From RZYP01 sp050256135 (GTDB lineage Bacteria > Bacillota > Negativicutes > Acidaminococcales > Acidaminococcaceae): a DNA stretch of 9,611 nucleotides. Position 1 is the stretch's first letter. Every line of letters starts with the position of its first letter. Shown here one piece after another: positions 1 through 6,267 of this stretch. Below the pieces are notes generated by a model that ran no database searches, was not told where the DNA came from, and saw only the letters and a program-made list of their open reading frames with translations. The stretch is taken from assembly GCA_050256135.1 (NCBI GenBank), contig JBFWIF010000085.1, forward strand, positions 1 through 9,611, in the 5' to 3' direction. The translations under genes and the position numbers were made by a program.

Positions 1-72
1 TCCCCCCCCCTTGGCTTTGAACAGCAACAGATAAACGTGCAGCAGGCAGCTTTGCTGGATGAAAAAGTATAG
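1..72 (+). CDS. 3' end of an unidentified gene (partial)
   Basis: Frame 1 is open from the window edge to a TAG at 70-72 and gives 23 residues beginning SPPLGFEQQQ and ending LLDEKV. The other two + frames hit stops by about position 34. The stop lies about 20 bases before an intrinsic terminator on the same strand, which is how a gene end normally looks. The tail is hydrophilic and Gln-rich and I do not recognise its family. In related bacteria the gene before flagellin is often another flagellar or regulatory gene such as fliW or csrA, but this tail does not look like either. A 23-codon open stretch can occur by chance, so support is moderate. Confidence 0.45.
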   Translation, partial: SPPLGFEQQQINVQQAALLDEKV

Positions 73-91
73 AATTTCCTATATGCAAGAT

Positions 92-146
92 AAAAAGAAC
101 TTCAAAGTAAATGGTAACGATCATTTACACTGAGGTTCTTTTTTTG
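92..146 (+). terminator. intrinsic terminator after the upstream gene
   Basis: The arm at 93-113 (AAAAGAAC...GTAAATG) pairs with 122-142 (CATTTAC...GTTCTTTT) around an 8-base loop. There are two mismatches and one G-U pair in the middle of the stem. A run of seven T (139-145) follows on the + strand. It separates the upstream gene from the flagellin promoters. Confidence 0.8.
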
Positions 147-178
147 TAGCTTAAATTTAAAAAAAAATTAAAAACTGC

Positions 179-205
179 TAAAGTTATGGAAACAACTCCC
201 GATAA
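179..205 (+). promoter_or_regulatory. sigma-28 (SigD/FliA) promoter, distal copy P1
   Basis: TAAAGTTA (179-186), an 11-base spacer and CCCGATAA (198-205) match the flagellar sigma-28 consensus (TAAA, then GCCGATAA) with one departure at the first base of the -10 element. It lies about 230 bases before the flagellin start and shares the 11-base string GCTAAAGTTAT with the proximal promoter. A possible hairpin (GAGATT 215-220 with AATCTC 230-235) sits near the expected 5' end of its transcript. Confidence 0.7.
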
Positions 206-265
206 TAATAACAAGAGATTAAAAATGAAAATCTCAAAATAATCATTCATTGTTAGTATCAGAAG

Positions 266-286
266 TTTTAAAAATAATTTTTAAAA
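266..286. repeat. AT-only inverted repeat between the two flagellin promoters
   Basis: TTTTAAAAA (266-274) and TTTTTAAAA (278-286) form a perfect 9-base inverted repeat with a 3-base spacer. It is made only of A and T, so any hairpin would be weak. In this very AT-rich stretch it may simply be an A-tract/UP-like element for the promoter at 303 rather than a regulator site. Confidence 0.35.
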
Positions 287-302
287 ATAAAATAAAATTC
301 GC

Positions 303-329
303 TAAAGTTATTTGAAAGACCGCCGATAT
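303..329 (+). promoter_or_regulatory. sigma-28 (SigD/FliA) promoter, proximal copy P2
   Basis: TAAAGTTA (303-310), an 11-base spacer and GCCGATAT (322-329) give a near-perfect flagellar sigma-28 promoter. Transcription should begin around 336-340 and give a leader of roughly 95 bases before the flagellin start codon. It is the better match of the two copies and probably the main flagellin promoter. Late flagellar genes in Firmicutes are classically under this sigma factor. Confidence 0.9.
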
Positions 330-357
330 TAATAATAAGAAAGCTTAATAATTTGAA

Positions 358-381
358 GGGCCTTGCGTACGGAGGAAGCCC
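358..381 (+). promoter_or_regulatory. leader hairpin presenting ACGGAGGAA, candidate CsrA site 1
   Basis: GGGC (358-361) pairs with GCCC (378-381) and TT (363-364) with AA (376-377), with C362 bulged. The 11-base loop GCGTACGGAGG carries a Shine-Dalgarno-like GGAGG, but no ATG, GTG or TTG lies at working distance downstream, so it does not serve a gene. The loop's GUAC-GGA resembles the CsrA consensus, in which GGA sits in a hairpin loop. The 9-mer ACGGAGGAA (369-377) recurs exactly 48 bases on, at the true ribosome binding site. CsrA binding is inferred from the B. subtilis hag leader. Confidence 0.5.
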
Positions 382-416
382 AACAAATTTAAAGTAAAAA
401 ATAATCATTATAAAAA

Positions 417-425
417 ACGGAGGAA
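417..425 (+). promoter_or_regulatory. flagellin ribosome binding site, candidate CsrA site 2
   Basis: ACGGAGGAA at 417-425 holds a strong GGAGG, 8 bases before the ATG at 432. It is an exact second copy of the 9-mer in the upstream leader hairpin. In B. subtilis hag, CsrA covers the ribosome binding site with help from an upstream site; the same layout is visible here. Confidence 0.8.
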
Positions 426-431
426 AAAACA

Positions 432-1817
432 ATGAGAATCAATCATAACATTTCAGCACTGAATACTTATAACAAGTTAACGGCCAATACAGCAGCCACT
501 TCTAAGTCTTTAGAAAAACTGTCGTCCGGTTTAAAAATCAACAAAGCAGGCGATAATGCCGCTGGCTTGGCGATTTCTGAAAAAATGCGTAGTCAGATTA
601 GAGGACTTGATCAGGCATCTACAAATGCTAACGACGGTATTTCTTTAATTCAAACTGCTGAAGGTGCGCTTAATGAAACACATTCCATTCTTCAAAGAAT
701 GAGAGAGTTAGCCGTACAGTCTTCAAATGATACCAATACAACTGTCGATCGTTCGGAAATTCAAAAGGAAGTAAATCAGTTAACATCTGAAATTAATCGT
801 ATTGGTAATACAACTGAATTCAATACGAAAAAATTACTTACCGGTGATTTAAAAGGTGCGGGTTCATCGGCCACAAATGAAAGTTCAACATTTAAATTTG
901 CTATTGGCAGTGGAACAACCGGTACAACAACGTTATCAATTGGTGGTTCAAATTATAATATAACTTTTGCGACTGGTGCAAGTGGTAATTCAGACCCTAC
1001 AGTCGATGCTACAACAAAAACAATTACGGTTTATACATCAGGTGCTATTACAGGTGGTGAATCTGGCTTAACAGATAAACTTATCTCTGCATTCCAGTCA
1101 ATGAGAGGTATCGATCCAAGTTTATCAATTTCAGAATTTACATTTACGAAAGATGCAACTAGTGGTACACTTACAGTTGCTGCTTCAGCTACAGGTTTAT
1201 ATGCAGGTTCCGCTGGAGAAGACAGTATAAGTTTTGCAAGTGGTCGTTCAGTTGTTGAATCTAATGTTACTGAAGGGGCAAATGGTGCTGATGGTGCAGC
1301 ACAATTACAAATTGGTGCAAATAATGGCCAAGCTTTTACGGTGTCAATTAATGATATGCGTTCTGTCAATTTAGGGATCTCGTCAGCAACTGGTGGTTTT
1401 GCTAATGGTATCACAATAAATGATGATGGTTCTATCACTAGTGGCTCGATTGGGGCAAGTTTTACGGCTGCTACTGTAGTAACGGATGGTACAACAGCTG
1501 TGACAAGTGAGTATGCACTTGATGTATCGACCCATGATAAGGCAACAAAGGCAATCGAAGTGTTGGATTCGGCAATTAAGAATGTCTCTGCAGAGCGTTC
1601 TAAACTTGGTTCTTACCAGAATCGTTTGGAACATACCATCAATAATCTCGGTACTTCTTCTGAAAACCTGACCACAGCCGAATCACGAATCCGTGACGTT
1701 GATATGGCTAAAGAAATGATGGAATTCACCAAGAACAATATTCTTTCACAAGCTGCTCAGTCAATGCTGGCTCAGGCAAATCAACAACCACAAGGCGTAC
1801 TTCAATTATTGCAATAA
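432..1817 (+). CDS. hag: flagellin, filament subunit
   Basis: This is the structural subunit of the flagellar filament, exported by the flagellar type III apparatus. The 461 residues have the classic layout. The conserved N-terminal D0/D1 region is at 1-137 (starts MRINHNISALNT, with LSSGLKINKAGDNAAGLAIS at 30-49 and QRMRELAVQSSND at 88-100). The D1 return segment is at about 289-315 (LQIGANNGQ). The conserved C-terminal D1/D0 region is at about 362-461 (GSYQNRLEHTINNLGTSSEN, SRIRDVDMA, MLAQANQQPQGVLQLL). Between them, 138-288 and 316-361 are low-complexity, rich in Ser, Thr and Gly, and are the likely surface domain and glycan acceptors. The protein has no cysteine. It ends in Gln where many homologues end in Arg. 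The start is fixed by GGAGG at 419-423. Regulation appears to be by sigma-28 and possibly CsrA. Identity is certain; the glycosylation is inferred from the adjacent island. Confidence 0.98.
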   Translation: MRINHNISALNTYNKLTANTAATSKSLEKLSSGLKINKAGDNAAGLAISEKMRSQIRGLDQASTNANDGISLIQTAEGALNETHSILQRMRELAVQSSNDTNTTVDRSEIQKEVNQLTSEINRIGNTTEFNTKKLLTGDLKGAGSSATNESSTFKFAIGSGTTGTTTLSIGGSNYNITFATGASGNSDPTVDATTKTITVYTSGAITGGESGLTDKLISAFQSMRGIDPSLSISEFTFTKDATSGTLTVAASATGLYAGSAGEDSISFASGRSVVESNVTEGANGADGAAQLQIGANNGQAFTVSINDMRSVNLGISSATGGFANGITINDDGSITSGSIGASFTAATVVTDGTTAVTSEYALDVSTHDKATKAIEVLDSAIKNVSAERSKLGSYQNRLEHTINNLGTSSENLTTAESRIRDVDMAKEMMEFTKNNILSQAAQSMLAQANQQPQGVLQLLQ

Positions 1818-1830
1818 GCATAAGTTTTTC

Positions 1831-1856
1831 AAAACCACCTTCGGGTGGTTTTTTTT
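1831..1856 (+). terminator. flagellin intrinsic terminator with UUCG loop
   Basis: AAAACCACC (1831-1839) pairs perfectly with GGTGGTTTT (1844-1852) across a TTCG tetraloop, and the T run continues to 1856. It starts 13 bases after the flagellin stop codon. It isolates the highly expressed flagellin message from the glycosylation genes downstream. Confidence 0.93.
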
Positions 1857-1878
1857 CGCATAAAAAGCCAAGCTTTTC

Positions 1879-1907
1879 TTTACAAAAAGCAACAATCCCT
1901 CTATACT
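1879..1907 (+). promoter_or_regulatory. sigma-A-type promoter of the glycosylation operon
   Basis: TTTACA (1879-1884), a 17-base spacer and TATACT (1902-1907) give one mismatch in each hexamer to the housekeeping consensus with ideal spacing. It lies directly after the flagellin terminator. The expected start of transcription is about 1914, giving a leader of about 75 bases before the ATG at 1989. I see no sigma-28 motif here. Confidence 0.6.
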
Positions 1908-1988
1908 TTAAATATGACTTGTTTTGCTCAAAAAAATCGAATTCTTGTCGATAATATCAATAACAAAAATGTAAAGGCAGGTAAAGAA

Positions 1989-2609
1989 ATGAAGCTTATC
2001 ATTAATAATAAAAATATGGATTTTAAAAATGATATCAGTGAAGTAAAGTCGCTTCTGGCAGCAGTCATCCAGGCATTGGATGAAGATAACCTTGAGTTGT
2101 CCCATTTGATTGTTGATGGGGTTGCGGTGTATCAGGATTTTGAAGAGTATTTAAATGAACAGATCGAGACGATTACTGAGATTGAAGTCATAACTCTCGA
2201 ACTGAAGCCGTTAATTGAAGAGACACTAAATTCGGCCAATGATTATATTGGTAATGTTCAAGCCTTATTAAAACCCTTAGCCGAGGCTTATTATCAATCG
2301 CCAGAATCATATGACTGGAAGCGTCTAGCAGAGCTTTTTGAAGGCCTCGGCTGGCTTTTGGATACCATGAATCGGATCGATCAGATTGATCAGCTGCATT
2401 TATACATTTTAAATTACGACATCTGGAATGAGTATGTTCAGACCTTGAAGGGTTTATATACCCAAATTGCTGAGCTTGAACAGGCTATGCTCAATAAAGA
2501 CAGTGTTTTGATCGGGGATTTGATTCTTTATGAGATCCTACCAATTTTTGAAACAGCTGAGGAAAAGCTTCGCTTCCTTGTCTCCGTAGGAGGCGCTCAT
2601 GTTAGCTGA
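1989..2609 (+). CDS. small Maf-coupled protein of unknown function
   Basis: A 206-residue acidic cytoplasmic protein with no signal peptide or membrane segment. I do not recognise a named family. Residues 1-70 alternate predicted strand and helix: a strand at 1-12, a helix at 15-33, a strand at about 38-48 (SHLIVDGVAVY), a helix at about 50-61 and a strand at 64-70. This suggests a small alpha/beta domain. The rest (72-200) looks all-helical, with GWLLDTM at 121-127 and a C-terminal IGDLILYEILPIF segment at 175-187. The ATG at 1989 is chosen because AGGCAGG (1975-1981) precedes it by 7 bases. Earlier in-frame starts fall inside the flagellin terminator (GTG 1845) or at the expected transcription start without an RBS (ATG 1914). 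Its last 11 bases overlap the Maf gene, suggesting coupled translation and a partner or chaperone role, which is inference. Confidence 0.85.
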   Translation: MKLIINNKNMDFKNDISEVKSLLAAVIQALDEDNLELSHLIVDGVAVYQDFEEYLNEQIETITEIEVITLELKPLIEETLNSANDYIGNVQALLKPLAEAYYQSPESYDWKRLAELFEGLGWLLDTMNRIDQIDQLHLYILNYDIWNEYVQTLKGLYTQIAELEQAMLNKDSVLIGDLILYEILPIFETAEEKLRFLVSVGGAHVS

Positions 2610-4458
2610 TAATATCTTGTTTTTAAGAGATCGGTATCCAGCTGTTTATCAGGCAGTTAAAAGCTGGGAGGAATCAGAATCAGATTCCAAGGCTTTTGTT
2701 GAGGAAGCCAAAGATGGAAATTTGACCTTGAAATATGTTAGGGATGAACAGGTTATTTATGTCCACAGCAAATATAATCCCCAGCGAGAAGCCCAAACGG
2801 TTGTTGATAAATTGTCAGCGGATCAGGTTATTGATGAAAATAGCCATGTTGTTTTTTATGGGATTGGCCTGGGTTATCATATTGAGACCTTTTTAGCGCA
2901 GTATCCACAGGCAAGTTATTCGATTATCGAGCCTTCAGCTGAGATTTTTGCCTGTTATCTTGATCATAAGATCCTAAAAAAAAGCTTGAGCAAAAATCTG
3001 ATGATGTTGCAGTGTGGCAATCAGGCAGAGATCCTTTATGCAAAAGCCGTGCAGTCAAAAGACAAAAACCTGTTAATCTGTGAGTTACCAGCTTATACGC
3101 AGATTTTTACGGCTGAATATACGGCCTTCCTTTCGGAATTTAAGCGAATTATCAAAGAGCAGCGATCCGCCTTGCATACCAACTTAGCTTATAAAAAAAG
3201 ATGGGTCATCAATAGTGTCAACAATTTAAAGGTGGTCCTGAAGACCCCAAATATTCTGTTGGAAGATCATGATTTTTGCAAAGGAAAAAGTGCCCTTTTA
3301 GTGGCAGCGGGCCCCTCCCTTGATCTGGAAATAGAAAACATTAAAAAAATCAAGCAAGAAGGACTGGCGTATATTTTTTCAGTGGGATCGGCGATTAATA
3401 CCCTGATCCACCATGGCATTGAACCCGATGCCATCTGCACTTATGACCCATCCGAAAAAAACCAGATGGTTTTTAATAAAATAAATCAACTTGGGGTTGA
3501 TGCCATTCCAATGGTTTTTGGTTCCAGCGTCGGCTACGAGGTGTTGGAACAATATCTGGGGCCAAAATATCATATGATTACCAATCAGGATACCGTAGCG
3601 TCGTATTTTTTACAGCCAGAAAATAAAGAACAACTTGATATGGTTAGTGACGCCCCAACCATTGCGGTTGTCACACTGGAGCTGCTTGTTAAACTTGGTT
3701 TTTCGCAGATTATTCTGGTTGGACAGAACCTTGCCTATACCGAAAAGAAAAGCTATTCCAGCGGGATTGATTACATGACTGGGGAAATGCAGAAAACGAT
3801 GTTGCAGTCCGATGGTGTTTTTACTGAAAATGTTGTGGGCAAACAGGTAAAAACCACCGAATCTTTTTTAAATATGAAACGACAGTTGGAGCATACAATC
3901 AGTAAATACCAGGCGAAGGTGGTGAACACCACCATTGATGGGGCAAAGATTGAAGGAACCCGTTTCACGCCCCTAAGCCAGCTGATTGATGAGTTATTAA
4001 CAAAGTCCGATGTTTTTGAACATCCACTAAGTCAGATGAAATTGACAAAAAAATATAATAAAGTGTATGCCTTTTCTCAGTTGGAACAGCTTAAGACGGC
4101 TTTTCAGGAATACCAAAGTCTTGTTTCGGGCATCAAAAGCTGTCTGCTAGAACTGCAGGATCTAACCCGTAGAAATCAGGAAAAGGAAGTCCATCAGACC
4201 CACCTGAAAATGGATCGGCAGATTAAAGCGATGGAAGACAACGACTTCTTTAAAATGATTGTAGTGCCAATAAATCGGGTGGAGTATGGGATTCTCGTTA
4301 ATGAAATTCAAAAAAATAAAACGGAAAAGAATCATTTTAAAAAAGCCAGAAGTGTAATCAAGCCAACGGAGATATTTATAGATTTGCTTTATACTGATAT
4401 GAATTTAAATAATGAAATCATGCTGGTGTTTGATAATGTGATCCGGGAATTTTCGTAG
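2599..4458 (+). CDS. maf: Maf/DUF115 flagellin glycosyltransferase-type protein
   Basis: The family (motility accessory factor, MptE-like Rossmann domain) adds sialic-acid-like sugars to Ser/Thr of flagellin in the cytoplasm before export. The 619 residues are close to the usual Maf size. An N-terminal alpha/beta region carries YGIGLGYH (87-94) and IIEPS (109-113). The central MptE-like domain starts near 227 with GKSALLVAAGPSLD (229-242), the family signature. It continues with SVGSAINTLI (261-270), YDPSEKN (282-288), APTIAVVTLELLVKLGF (352-368) and GQNLAYT (375-381). NTTIDGAKIEGT (443-454) matches the conserved segment closing the domain. The C-terminal 150 residues are helical. The start is set by TAGGAGG at 2587-2593. 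It overlaps the preceding gene by 11 bases. Its place two genes after flagellin supports flagellin as substrate; donor sugar and linkage cannot be read from the sequence. Confidence 0.92.
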   Translation: MLADNILFLRDRYPAVYQAVKSWEESESDSKAFVEEAKDGNLTLKYVRDEQVIYVHSKYNPQREAQTVVDKLSADQVIDENSHVVFYGIGLGYHIETFLAQYPQASYSIIEPSAEIFACYLDHKILKKSLSKNLMMLQCGNQAEILYAKAVQSKDKNLLICELPAYTQIFTAEYTAFLSEFKRIIKEQRSALHTNLAYKKRWVINSVNNLKVVLKTPNILLEDHDFCKGKSALLVAAGPSLDLEIENIKKIKQEGLAYIFSVGSAINTLIHHGIEPDAICTYDPSEKNQMVFNKINQLGVDAIPMVFGSSVGYEVLEQYLGPKYHMITNQDTVASYFLQPENKEQLDMVSDAPTIAVVTLELLVKLGFSQIILVGQNLAYTEKKSYSSGIDYMTGEMQKTMLQSDGVFTENVVGKQVKTTESFLNMKRQLEHTISKYQAKVVNTTIDGAKIEGTRFTPLSQLIDELLTKSDVFEHPLSQMKLTKKYNKVYAFSQLEQLKTAFQEYQSLVSGIKSCLLELQDLTRRNQEKEVHQTHLKMDRQIKAMEDNDFFKMIVVPINRVEYGILVNEIQKNKTEKNHFKKARSVIKPTEIFIDLLYTDMNLNNEIMLVFDNVIREFS

Positions 4459-4536
4459 GTTAAATGGTGTCGAGATTATCTATAATAATTCAAAATACAT
4501 AGATTTTCGAGATTTAAATGTAGAGGAGTAGCAAAA
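4459..4536 (+). promoter_or_regulatory. 78-base gap with possible internal -10 and direct repeats
   Basis: This is the longest gap in the operon. It contains a perfect TATAAT (4481-4486), but the bases where a -35 should be are poor (GGTTAA). TCGAGATT occurs twice (4470-4477 and 4507-4514), and ATCTAT/ATAGAT (4477-4482 and 4499-4504) could pair weakly. GAGGAG at 4523-4528 is the RBS of the next gene. An internal promoter is possible but weakly supported; I see no terminator. Confidence 0.3.
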
Positions 4537-5301
4537 ATGACACTGAATGATTTTGTTTTATATAGTGGTGAGTCGATTTTAAGTGCATTAAAAAAGATTA
4601 ATCTAAATAAAAAGGGTTTTCTGATCATGGTTGATCAGTTTTTCAAGACGGTCGGCACATTGACTGATGGTGATCTACGTAGAGCATTCTTAAAATATAA
4701 AACAATAGAAGATTCAGTTGATACGATATACAATCAGAGTTATGAATTTTTGACTACAAGGGATAAATTTAGGCGGGCGATTGAATTGTTCAAAAACTCG
4801 CAAATCGATTTTTTGCCAATAGTGGATGATAAAGGGAAATTATTCAATATTATCACAAAAAAGAATATGCACGTTCTATTACTAGGGGATATCAAATTTG
4901 ATTGGACTTACCCCTTTCTGGAACTGGATGATTTGGTGCTAGAACATGAAATATATGACCGCCCATGGGGTTTTTATAAAACAACATTTCTAAATTCTTA
5001 TTCTCAGTCAAAAATTCTAAATGTCCGTCCATTACAGGAACTAAGTCTTCAAGAACATCAAAAACGTGAAGAATATTGGGTTGTGATTAGTGGTATTGGC
5101 GAGGTAGTAATTGGGACATCGAAGAAAAGAATCGAAGCGGGCAGTTTTATTTTTGTTCCCAAAGGTTGCAAGCACAAATTGAAGAACATTTCAAAAGATC
5201 AGGCATTGATGGTAGCAGAAGTTCAATTAGGCGAATACTTTGGTGAAGATGATATTGTTCGTTACGATAGTGTTTATTCTGAAAAGGAAGACTGTGAATG
5301 A
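4537..5301 (+). CDS. CBS-pair and cupin fusion, mannose-6-phosphate isomerase-like
   Basis: A 254-residue cytoplasmic protein of two parts. Residues 1-115 form a CBS pair (FLIMVDQFFKTVGTLTDGDLRRA at 28-50; DFLPIVDDKGKLFNIITKKNM at 91-111), a module that usually binds adenine nucleotides and regulates the attached enzyme. Residues 137-245 are a cupin matching the C-terminal domain of ManC-type mannose-1-phosphate guanylyltransferase/mannose-6-phosphate isomerase: RPWGFYK (142-148), LSLQEHQKREEYWVV (169-183), PKGCKH (208-213) and GEYFGEDDIVRY (232-243). Metal-site candidates Q172, H174, E179 and H213 are present. A nucleotidyltransferase domain is absent, so it should not make GDP-mannose itself. 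Such CBS pairs are known on PtmE-type sugar-1-phosphate guanylyltransferases of flagellar glycan loci. Converting fructose-6-P to mannose-6-P to feed the GDP-mannose 4,6-dehydratase is a reasonable inference. The domain calls are secure; the reaction is not. Confidence 0.85.
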   Translation: MTLNDFVLYSGESILSALKKINLNKKGFLIMVDQFFKTVGTLTDGDLRRAFLKYKTIEDSVDTIYNQSYEFLTTRDKFRRAIELFKNSQIDFLPIVDDKGKLFNIITKKNMHVLLLGDIKFDWTYPFLELDDLVLEHEIYDRPWGFYKTTFLNSYSQSKILNVRPLQELSLQEHQKREEYWVVISGIGEVVIGTSKKRIEAGSFIFVPKGCKHKLKNISKDQALMVAEVQLGEYFGEDDIVRYDSVYSEKEDCE

Positions 5302-6215
5302 TTAGTTTTAAATGTATTAATTGTGGAAGTGATAAGTATATCGCTATGGCAAAAAAGTGCCGTGATTCTGAAGAATTCAAGGTTCTGAAATGCAAAGAAT
5401 GCAATTTAGTGCAATTGGATCACATGCCCGAAATTTCAGAGGATCAAAATTTTTATGATGCTGATCAACAAGTGAAGAATTGCATCTCAGAGTTAACCTT
5501 GCAGCAGATGCAAACAAATGCCAGAGAAGATAATCTCAGAAGATATGAAATGATAAAACAGTACCATAATGAGGAAACGAAATTATTAGAAATAGGCTGT
5601 GGCTATGGTTTTTTTCTTGAACTACTCCAGTCTGAAGGGATTTTTGCTGAAGGGATCGAAATCGGCGAAGAAAGAAGAAGCATTGCTAATAAGCGGTGTA
5701 ACAATCGCATACAAGCAATTAATTTGTTGGCTGATACGACGCTTCAGTGCAGTGAGAAGTATGATATTGTATGCCTGTTTCAAGTATTAGAACATATTTC
5801 CAATCCCGTTTTATTTTTAGCGAATATTAAGCGTCTTTTCTTAAACGACTCAAGCTTAGTGATCATTGAAATACCAAATGTTGACGATCAGATGTTAAAT
5901 CATTCAAAAGCTTACTTCGATTTTTATTGGCAACGTGCCCATCTAACCTACTACAGTCAACAAACTGTGAAGATGGTATTAGAAAGGGCTGGCTATTACA
6001 TTGAGGAAATTTATGGGATTCAGCGCTATAGTCTTGAGAATAGCTTTAATTGGATTATTAATCAGGCACCACAGCTAAAAAAACCGGCGTATCAATCAAG
6101 AGATGGATTAAAATGGCTGGAAAAATATTACAAAGATACCATTGAGAAGAACTTGACTGCAGACACCTTGATTATTATTGCAAGAAAAGAGTCGAGCAAT
6201 CAGTTGGACTTTTAG
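5298..6215 (+). CDS. zinc-ribbon SAM-dependent methyltransferase
   Basis: A 305-residue class I methyltransferase, probably acting on a sugar or sugar nucleotide. An N-terminal zinc ribbon uses C6/C9 and C32/C35 (CINC...CKEC). The Rossmann core follows with motif I LLEIGCGYG (97-104), the acidic end of strand 2 at GIEIGEE (119-125), DIVCLFQVLEHISNP (156-170) and EIPNVDD (191-197). AHLTYYS (214-220) is typical of Methyltransf_11/23-type proteins in polysaccharide clusters. Zinc-binding N-termini also occur on deoxysugar C-methyltransferases of the TylC3 type, but those are about 400 residues with an extra C-terminal domain, so this is a shorter relative at best. The start codon overlaps the preceding stop as ATGA (5298-5301). 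O-, N- or C-methylation of the flagellar sugar are all possible; the sequence does not decide. Confidence 0.87.
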   Translation: MISFKCINCGSDKYIAMAKKCRDSEEFKVLKCKECNLVQLDHMPEISEDQNFYDADQQVKNCISELTLQQMQTNAREDNLRRYEMIKQYHNEETKLLEIGCGYGFFLELLQSEGIFAEGIEIGEERRSIANKRCNNRIQAINLLADTTLQCSEKYDIVCLFQVLEHISNPVLFLANIKRLFLNDSSLVIIEIPNVDDQMLNHSKAYFDFYWQRAHLTYYSQQTVKMVLERAGYYIEEIYGIQRYSLENSFNWIINQAPQLKKPAYQSRDGLKWLEKYYKDTIEKNLTADTLIIIARKESSNQLDF

Positions 6216-6267
6216 TGATAATAGTGTGTTTAGACAACTTAGAGGAATCAGAGGAGGAGGGTGAAAT

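Noticed and set aside
266..286. AT-only inverted repeat read as a terminator for the distal flagellin promoter
   Set aside because: The stem has no G or C and no following T run, so it would not form a stable terminator.
1031..1634. Minus-strand open frames within the flagellin gene
   Set aside because: They are shadows of the flagellin coding sequence, with low-complexity translations and no domain signal.
1845..1988. N-terminal extension of the Maf-coupled protein by 48 residues from GTG 1845 or ATG 1914
   Set aside because: The GTG lies within the flagellin terminator and the ATG lies at the expected transcription start without a ribosome binding site. ATG 1989 has AGGCAGG at 7 bases.
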